From assembly GCA_910586365.1 (NCBI GenBank), contig CAJUGP010000028.1:1-19008 (forward strand): a stretch of 19,008 nt of DNA. The letters run 5' to 3'. A model generated the notes under the pieces. That model was not told the origin of the DNA and searched no databases. It saw nothing but the letters and a program-made list of their open reading frames with translations. The DNA comes from an uncultured Christensenella sp. (GTDB lineage Bacteria > Bacillota > Clostridia > Christensenellales > Borkfalkiaceae). Below, one piece after another: positions 14,332 through 19,008 of this stretch. A program made the translations under genes and the position numbers. Within the stretch, counting starts at the first letter, position 1; every line of letters starts with the position of its first letter.

Positions 14332-15609
14332 TTATGGTAATGTAACTGTCTTTCTGAGGATTCGGTATCCCCAAATATGGTCTACTCCGTTTGTAGCGTT
14401 CTGCGGTGCGCCCGTAATGGCAAGATCGAGCTTTTGAGCATCGACAAGCCAACCGTAAGGATCGCGCACAAGTCCGTTATTGTGCCGATTTGGATAAACG
14501 GTCTTGATTTCCGGCTGTACCGCGGCAACGTGTTTCCAACTAATTCCGCTCATAGCCCAAACGTTATAAGCATAATTTTTGAACACGTCGCCCAAAACGG
14601 CGTCCTTTGAAACGTCGAGAACGCTGACCGTTTCTTCCGTGAGAGCCACAAGACGCTTATTTATTCCGTCGTAAGCGTAATCCCCGTTGGTTATCGTACC
14701 GACCATCATGCCCGTCGTGTTTTTAATTCCGTCTACACCGATGCGGGAACAGAATTCCAACTTAATATCGTTCAAATTCGATAAATCGTACCGCGCCGCA
14801 ACCGTAACCGTTCCCGGCCAATCGGAAGAATCCCCGAACGGGTTGGTTGCCGTAATGCCGTTATCGCTCATCGGACGGATCGCAGAATAGAACATCAGAA
14901 CTTCGCTCTTTTTATCCACGTTGATCATAGACGCCTGACCGTAACCCCAATGATACCAATGGCTTTCCGTCGCATCGGCAGGAACTTCATATTTGACAAC
15001 AGGATTGATGTCCTCGCATTTTAACCACGGTCCCTCGGCGGAATGCGCAACGGCAAAACAAATATGATTCATCGTACCGTCGCGCGTGTTTGCGCCCAAA
15101 TACGCCATTAACCAACCGTACCTCGTACCGTTATACTGAAATTCGCCCTTGATTACATTCGGGTCGCAGTTGGCTTCCCCTTCGTAAGGATCGTTCCGCG
15201 CAGGTCCCATCACATACGATTTCGGACTCCAATACCATTTGCCATCCTTTCCCAAAAGTCCCTTACGGAATCCAACGTAGTCAGTGATCTGATTATCACC
15301 GAGTTCGTCCATACCCTCGCCGCTCGGAAAAAATCCTTTGGTATAACGGTTGGTGCAATACCAAACATAGCGCGTCGTATCGTCCGTTTGAATAATCGAC
15401 GGGCAGTAGTTATAAATATTGATTCTTGTATTGGGTTCTACATAGCCGTCTTTTACGCCGTCCTGTGGTTCCCAAAACATATTTTCACCGACTTCCGCCG
15501 TATATCCTTCGGGAATATCGACGCCGATTGAATTTTCGGTCGTCGCACCGCAAGCCGCGCAGGAAAACAGCATCAATCCCGACAAAGCGATCAAAGCTAA
15601 TTTCTTCAT
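14332..15609 (-). CDS. Lipoprotein with a GH43/GH32-like beta-propeller
   Basis: The 425-residue protein begins with a signal peptide and a Cys cluster (LFSCAAC, Cys 17 and Cys 20); either could be the lipid-modified Cys. The body has repeated strand-turn units with many Trp and Tyr: YNYCPSIIQ, RYVWYCTNRYTKG, CDPNVIKGEFQYNG, then RYGWLMAYLGA and HICFAVAHSAEGPW. The CDPNVIKG unit and the A(x)SxxGPW turn are typical of five-bladed propeller glycosidases (clan with GH43, GH32, GH62 or GH117). The assignment to one family is not possible by eye, and the acidic triad cannot be confirmed. It is likely to act on an oligosaccharide at the cell surface, or just bind it. AGGAGTAACC precedes the ATG, 18 bases after the upstream lipoprotein gene, so it is in the same operon. 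Confidence 0.7.
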   Translation of the reverse strand: MKKLALIALSGLMLFSCAACGATTENSIGVDIPEGYTAEVGENMFWEPQDGVKDGYVEPNTRINIYNYCPSIIQTDDTTRYVWYCTNRYTKGFFPSGEGMDELGDNQITDYVGFRKGLLGKDGKWYWSPKSYVMGPARNDPYEGEANCDPNVIKGEFQYNGTRYGWLMAYLGANTRDGTMNHICFAVAHSAEGPWLKCEDINPVVKYEVPADATESHWYHWGYGQASMINVDKKSEVLMFYSAIRPMSDNGITATNPFGDSSDWPGTVTVAARYDLSNLNDIKLEFCSRIGVDGIKNTTGMMVGTITNGDYAYDGINKRLVALTEETVSVLDVSKDAVLGDVFKNYAYNVWAMSGISWKHVAAVQPEIKTVYPNRHNNGLVRDPYGWLVDAQKLDLAITGAPQNATNGVDHIWGYRILRKTVTLP

Positions 15610-15627
15610 GCAAGGTTACTCCTGAAA

Positions 15628-16746
15628 TTATTTTGCGAGATGTCCGCAGGTATCGCAAACGCCATCTTTATCGTCGTCCTTATGCGTTTGGCAATAAGTA
15701 TGATTGCAGGTCGTGCAAGTGCCCGTTTCCGCGAGGTCGTTCACTTCGTGAGGAATCAGTGCGCCGCAACGATCGCAGAGTCCATCCTCATCGCCTTCAT
15801 AGTGAAGATTGCAAGCTACGCCTGTTACCTTTTCAACTTTGAAATGTGCCGTCGTTGCGCCAGCCGTAGGAAACCAGGGATCGATTAAGACCTTATTTGC
15901 GCCGATTCCGTGAACAGCGTCCCTCCAAGTAGCATCGTTCGCTTTCGTGATAACTTCGGCTTTGCTCATATCAACGACGGAAATCCACTCGCTTGAACCT
16001 GCCTTTTGAATTTGGAAATCGCTGAATACAAGGTTGACGTTATCGTAGCTGATCGGCTCGAACGTGAAATAAATGAGTTTCATGTTGTTGAGCTCGACTT
16101 TCTTTATCGTTTCAAGGCCGATTTGCGTAGTGTCCGACCAAGCCATAATGCCGTCATTCGCCTCTGCGCCCATCGTATAGTAATCGTCGGTAAACGCTTT
16201 TGCATAATCGTATTCGATATAACCGTTAAACGAAGCATCAAGACTGCAATATCTCGACCCGTCGTTTCCGTCACTCGTTGCCGCGCAATCTTTCGGATAG
16301 GTAAGCGGCTTATTTGCCGTTACCCCGTCAAGTTTATAGGTTTTAATTCCACCCTCGGTTTTACGCGAAGCACGCGCCCAAGCCGTTTCACCTTGCGCAC
16401 CCGTTACGTTACTGCCGATATTAACGGCAAATTCGTTCACGTCCACCGTGCAGAAATTACGCACCTGAATACGGAATTTTTCCACGCCCGTCCAATCGGT
16501 TACATCTACGCCGATCGCTAAATCGACGATACCGGAAGGTTGATTGGGCGTATTCCAACCCGGTGCTTTTGCAAGCTGTTGAATCTGAATACCACTGAAT
16601 GCCGATCCCGCTTCGATTTCCTCCGCGAGTTGCGGACCTTTGGGTTCCTCCGGCGTTTTGTCGCCGCACGCAGCCATTCCGACCGCCGCACCTAACACCA
16701 ACGTCGTGCCTGCAACGAGTGCAAGCCACTTTTTTGCCTTTTTCAT
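15628..16746 (-). CDS. Lipoprotein with C-terminal Cys/His/Asp-rich repeats
   Basis: The 372-residue protein has a signal peptide ending GMAAC (Cys 27). Residues 50-300 are rich in beta strands and resemble a carbohydrate-binding or surface beta-sandwich (DLAIGVDVTDWTGVEKFRIQ, EYDYAKAF), but no family is certain. The last 61 residues hold two copies of H-x2-x-D-x-D-G-x-C-D-x-C-G (315-328 and 355-368) separated by CTTCNHTYC. This short motif recurs in surface proteins of Clostridia and looks like a metal-binding (calcium or zinc) repeat. It could anchor or stabilise the protein. RBS AGGAGGAGTTTT precedes the ATG; the upstream gene ends 63 bases away, with a CGGGC/GCCCG hairpin in between. Function unknown, probably linked to the sugar-binding neighbours. 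Confidence 0.7.
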   Translation of the reverse strand: MKKAKKWLALVAGTTLVLGAAVGMAACGDKTPEEPKGPQLAEEIEAGSAFSGIQIQQLAKAPGWNTPNQPSGIVDLAIGVDVTDWTGVEKFRIQVRNFCTVDVNEFAVNIGSNVTGAQGETAWARASRKTEGGIKTYKLDGVTANKPLTYPKDCAATSDGNDGSRYCSLDASFNGYIEYDYAKAFTDDYYTMGAEANDGIMAWSDTTQIGLETIKKVELNNMKLIYFTFEPISYDNVNLVFSDFQIQKAGSSEWISVVDMSKAEVITKANDATWRDAVHGIGANKVLIDPWFPTAGATTAHFKVEKVTGVACNLHYEGDEDGLCDRCGALIPHEVNDLAETGTCTTCNHTYCQTHKDDDKDGVCDTCGHLAK

Positions 16747-16784
16747 AAAACTCCTCCTTAAAAAATAAATAAATAATTTGATTA

Positions 16785-16797
16785 CGGGCTTTGCCCG
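16785..16797 (-). other. Small hairpin between the sugar-binding and Cys-rich lipoprotein genes
   Basis: CGGGC and GCCCG pair around a three-base loop in the 63-base spacer, next to AT-rich sequence. No T-run follows on the leftward transcript, so it is more likely an mRNA processing or stability element than a terminator. Confidence 0.35.
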
Positions 16798-16809
16798 ATA
16801 AATCTTTTT

Positions 16810-18762
16810 TTATCCGAGTATCACATAATCGCGATAATAACTCACGTCGCCGCGCGCGCCGAAAATATCGGTATAGATTTTGCCGCCGAGTTCAAACGTT
16901 TCCAGCTCTTTGATCGGAACAGGCTTCCAATCGGGATCGTTAAGCGCCCACCCGTATTGAATGTTGTTTGCCTTCTTTTTCGCCTGATAACCCTCGTTAT
17001 ATTTTTCGTATACCATAACGTGTCCGTTGTTGTCGGCTTGTTTGCAGGCATTGTTGTAAATGGTAAGAACCTCGTCGTAAGATTTCGCTTTGATGAACTG
17101 CATCGTCGCGCTTGCCCACAAAGAACCGAGTTTGGAATTCGTCTTTACGATTTCCGTATAGTCGGGACTCAACACGTCAAACAGGTTGCTCGTTACAAAA
17201 TAGCTCGTGGAATAGGGCGTGAGCGGCATCTTCATGTTAGCGATATAAGCGTCTTTTGCCGTCATTTCCGTCGTCAAATTGATGCTGTCAAGATAGTTCG
17301 GGCGGTTGAGCATCGTCCACTCCTGCGCACCGACGGCGAAGTAAGCATCGTTTGCCGCGCCTTTGTCCGCGAGATATTTATCGGTGTAATGTACCTGACC
17401 GTCCGCCGTGCAATAATAGGTAACGTCGTCAACCGAGAATATTTCAGCCAAATCGGGATCTTTTACCGCTTTGATTTTGCCCGAAGCATCGGCAACGCCT
17501 TCGATTCCGTACCACGCAAGGCGGTTGCCCTCGTCGCTGTACAAATAATCCATAAGTTTAATGACAATATCGGGGCGCTTACAATTTTTGGTAATGCAGG
17601 TAAGCGAATAACCCATGCCCGCAATATCGCCGAGCTGCGGCGTTTCGCGGTCGTAATTCGTCATCACGAACGATTCATAGGTTACGGGCTCAACGCCTTC
17701 TTCCTGCGGGAATTTTGCCGAGTTCCAATAGCCCGGATATACCTGCGGGCTACCGCAATAGACAAATATCTGTCCGTTTGCAATCATCTGCCCCACGTCG
17801 CTATAATCTGCGGCATTGAGCGCATTTTCGGTCAACAGTCCTTCCCGATACAACTGATTCAGGAATTTCAGCACCTGTTTATACTGTTCGGTACGCGCGC
17901 CGTCGATATAGTTTCCTTCGTCGTCCTCAAACCGCACGGCGAAATATTGACACAACCAAGCCACGCCCTGTGATACCGAGCCGGGGAAGAACGGATCGAG
18001 CACGAACGCATTGTAAGTTTTTTTCTGCACATCGCTCAAAACATTGTCGCGCACCCATTTCATTGCGTTGATGAGTCCGTCGGGCGTAGTAATATCCCAA
18101 GTATCCCACAACTGCGCACCCACTTCTTCGCGCGTCGTTTTTCCGCCGAATACGTTGTCGATAACGTGCGCCATATATGCCTGATACCAATCCTCCCGAA
18201 TCATCATACCGCCGTTCGTTTCGAGCTTCGTTTCGCTGTCCTCCGAGGTGCGGAAATAAGAGGGCAATCCGTAAAGGTTTCCGTCTTTCATGGTGTACAC
18301 GTTCTGCACGTCAAGCGGAATATCCAAAGAAGGCGCCCAACGCTCCTGTAATCCGTTAATCGGAAATAAATATCCTTGATTGCCAAGCTGCCAGAAGCGT
18401 TCGTCCTGTCCGTCGAGCGTGATAACGTCGGGCAGAGTATCGCCGCCGATCATCAGGCTCAATTTATCCGTTCCGCTTGAAAGTGCAGTATCGAAATTAA
18501 CGGTGATCCCCGTCTTTGCCTTGATTGCTTTCGTTACCTTACTCTTTTCGTTCACGCTCAAAAATGCGTCGGAATACCAATCGATCGTAAGTCCTTCGGG
18601 ACATTCCGCCTTCCATTTATCCCAAGAGTTTTCGCCTTCCGCCAAAACGGTGTTCGGTTTGTCAGGATACTTATATCCCCCGCCGCCCCCGCAAGCCGTC
18701 ATGCCGGCTAACGAGAATAACGTCGTAGCGGCAAGCATGGTTGCAACAATTCTTTTTTTCAT
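16810..18762 (-). CDS. ABC transporter sugar-binding lipoprotein (LplA-like, large type)
   Basis: The 650-residue protein starts with a signal peptide ending GMTAC (Cys 24), followed by a Gly run, so it is membrane-anchored. The body has the extracellular solute-binding protein family 1 pattern: an early TIDWYSDAF strand, an IKAKTGITVNFDTA stretch, SLMIGGDTLPDVITL, YLFPINGL, DGNLYGLPSYF and GGMMIREDWYQAYM, then KLMDYLYSDEGNRLAWYGIEG. The length is greater than the usual 400-550 residues of the family, as in LplA-type proteins. Such proteins bind oligosaccharides and hand them to a pair of inner-membrane permeases; none is visible here. AGGAGG lies 10 bases before the ATG. It is the first gene of the leftward operon visible in the window. 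Confidence 0.88.
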   Translation of the reverse strand: MKKRIVATMLAATTLFSLAGMTACGGGGGYKYPDKPNTVLAEGENSWDKWKAECPEGLTIDWYSDAFLSVNEKSKVTKAIKAKTGITVNFDTALSSGTDKLSLMIGGDTLPDVITLDGQDERFWQLGNQGYLFPINGLQERWAPSLDIPLDVQNVYTMKDGNLYGLPSYFRTSEDSETKLETNGGMMIREDWYQAYMAHVIDNVFGGKTTREEVGAQLWDTWDITTPDGLINAMKWVRDNVLSDVQKKTYNAFVLDPFFPGSVSQGVAWLCQYFAVRFEDDEGNYIDGARTEQYKQVLKFLNQLYREGLLTENALNAADYSDVGQMIANGQIFVYCGSPQVYPGYWNSAKFPQEEGVEPVTYESFVMTNYDRETPQLGDIAGMGYSLTCITKNCKRPDIVIKLMDYLYSDEGNRLAWYGIEGVADASGKIKAVKDPDLAEIFSVDDVTYYCTADGQVHYTDKYLADKGAANDAYFAVGAQEWTMLNRPNYLDSINLTTEMTAKDAYIANMKMPLTPYSTSYFVTSNLFDVLSPDYTEIVKTNSKLGSLWASATMQFIKAKSYDEVLTIYNNACKQADNNGHVMVYEKYNEGYQAKKKANNIQYGWALNDPDWKPVPIKELETFELGGKIYTDIFGARGDVSYYRDYVILG

Positions 18763-18810
18763 AACAAAAGTCCTCCTAACATATTTTCTTGTATGTTTTT
18801 AATTTTTCTC

Positions 18811-19008
18811 GGCGGCGTAAGGTGCAACGCCGCGCTCGGGCACGCTTCGCAGGGATTATATCCTGCTCCGCTCAGTTCGCCGCGTGCACACACGCCACAG
18901 GCGTGATGTGCAGAATTCGCGGCTTTCTCACCGCCGTAAGGTATGACGGCGGTTCGGGCACGCTTCGCAGGGATTATATCCTGCTCCGCTCAGTTCGCCG
19001 CGTGCACA
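18811..19008. repeat. GC-rich 118-bp tandem repeat with hairpins, open at the right edge
   Basis: The 55 bases at 18836-18890 recur exactly at 18954-19008, where the window ends. Each copy is preceded by a hairpin with an AAGGT loop: GCGGCGT/ACGCCGC at 18812-18833 and ACCGCCGT/ACGGCGGT at 18930-18953. The stem bases differ yet still pair. Between the copies lies a third stem (TGCACACACGCC at 18885-18896, with GGCGTG-A-TGTGCA at 18900-18912). The repeat precedes the sugar-binding protein gene. It is not a CRISPR array. Confidence 0.75.

Noticed and set aside
16957..17973. Long plus-strand frame of 338 codons
   Set aside because: It is antisense to the sugar-binding protein gene, which has signal peptide, ribosome site and family motifs; the frame is a by-product of its codon use.
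18836..19008. CRISPR array
   Set aside because: The repeat body is 55 bp and itself structured, only two copies are seen, and the intervening sequence is a hairpin rather than a unique spacer.

Overview
The window looks like a chromosomal segment from a Gram-positive anaerobe of the class Clostridia. The basis is Shine-Dalgarno sites of the AGGAGG type on most genes, sigma-A-like promoters, several Gly/Cys-type lipoproteins, and a family 1 (LplA-like) sugar-binding protein. The order cannot be fixed from the sequence. Nearly everything is transcribed leftwards (minus strand). Base composition changes from AT-rich on the left to near-balanced on the right, which fits an accessory region joined to a resident sugar locus.

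Positions 1-7120 are a decaying defence-type island. At the left edge is an unrecognised lipoprotein with its own promoter. Next, reading leftwards from a consensus promoter at 4586-4614, is a four-gene unit: an AAA_14/DUF4143 ATPase, a DUF262 (ParB/GmrS-like) protein, a HEPN-type RNase of the MAE_28990/MAE_18760 kind, and a trypsin-like protease remnant, closed by a hairpin terminator. The HEPN gene is interrupted by one in-frame TGA, and the protease lacks the segment that should carry its catalytic histidine. A perfect 14-bp inverted repeat abuts the -35 box of the ATPase promoter. An IS3-family element with frameshifts and a nonsense codon separates this unit from an intact AbiH-family abortive-infection gene, which has its own promoter.

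Positions 7121-11930 are a second accessory block. On the plus strand is a pair of genes: an unknown 100-residue protein and a 222-residue protein with a sigma-4-like helix-turn-helix, followed by a clean terminator. On the minus strand are a Fic AMP-transferase, whose promoter is embedded in an 11-bp inverted repeat, and a replication-type module. The module is a DeoR/HTH_11-type regulator, a 98-residue sigma-4-like protein and an HUH rolling-circle initiator, joined by ATGA start/stop overlaps. A second 98-residue paralogue of the small regulator lies beyond a large GC-rich palindrome. This resembles an integrated rolling-circle plasmid or phage-like element.

Positions 11932-19008 are a carbohydrate locus, transcribed leftwards: large sugar-binding lipoprotein, Cys-rich lipoprotein, beta-propeller (GH43/32-like) lipoprotein, a family 1 beta-glucosidase broken by an internal deletion, and ribokinase, ending in a strong terminator. 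The plausible job is binding and breakdown of a glycoside and phosphorylation of a released sugar, although the intracellular glycosidase appears dead. The permeases are not in the window. The right edge carries a GC-rich, highly structured 118-bp tandem repeat, related in part to the palindrome beside the rolling-circle initiator gene.
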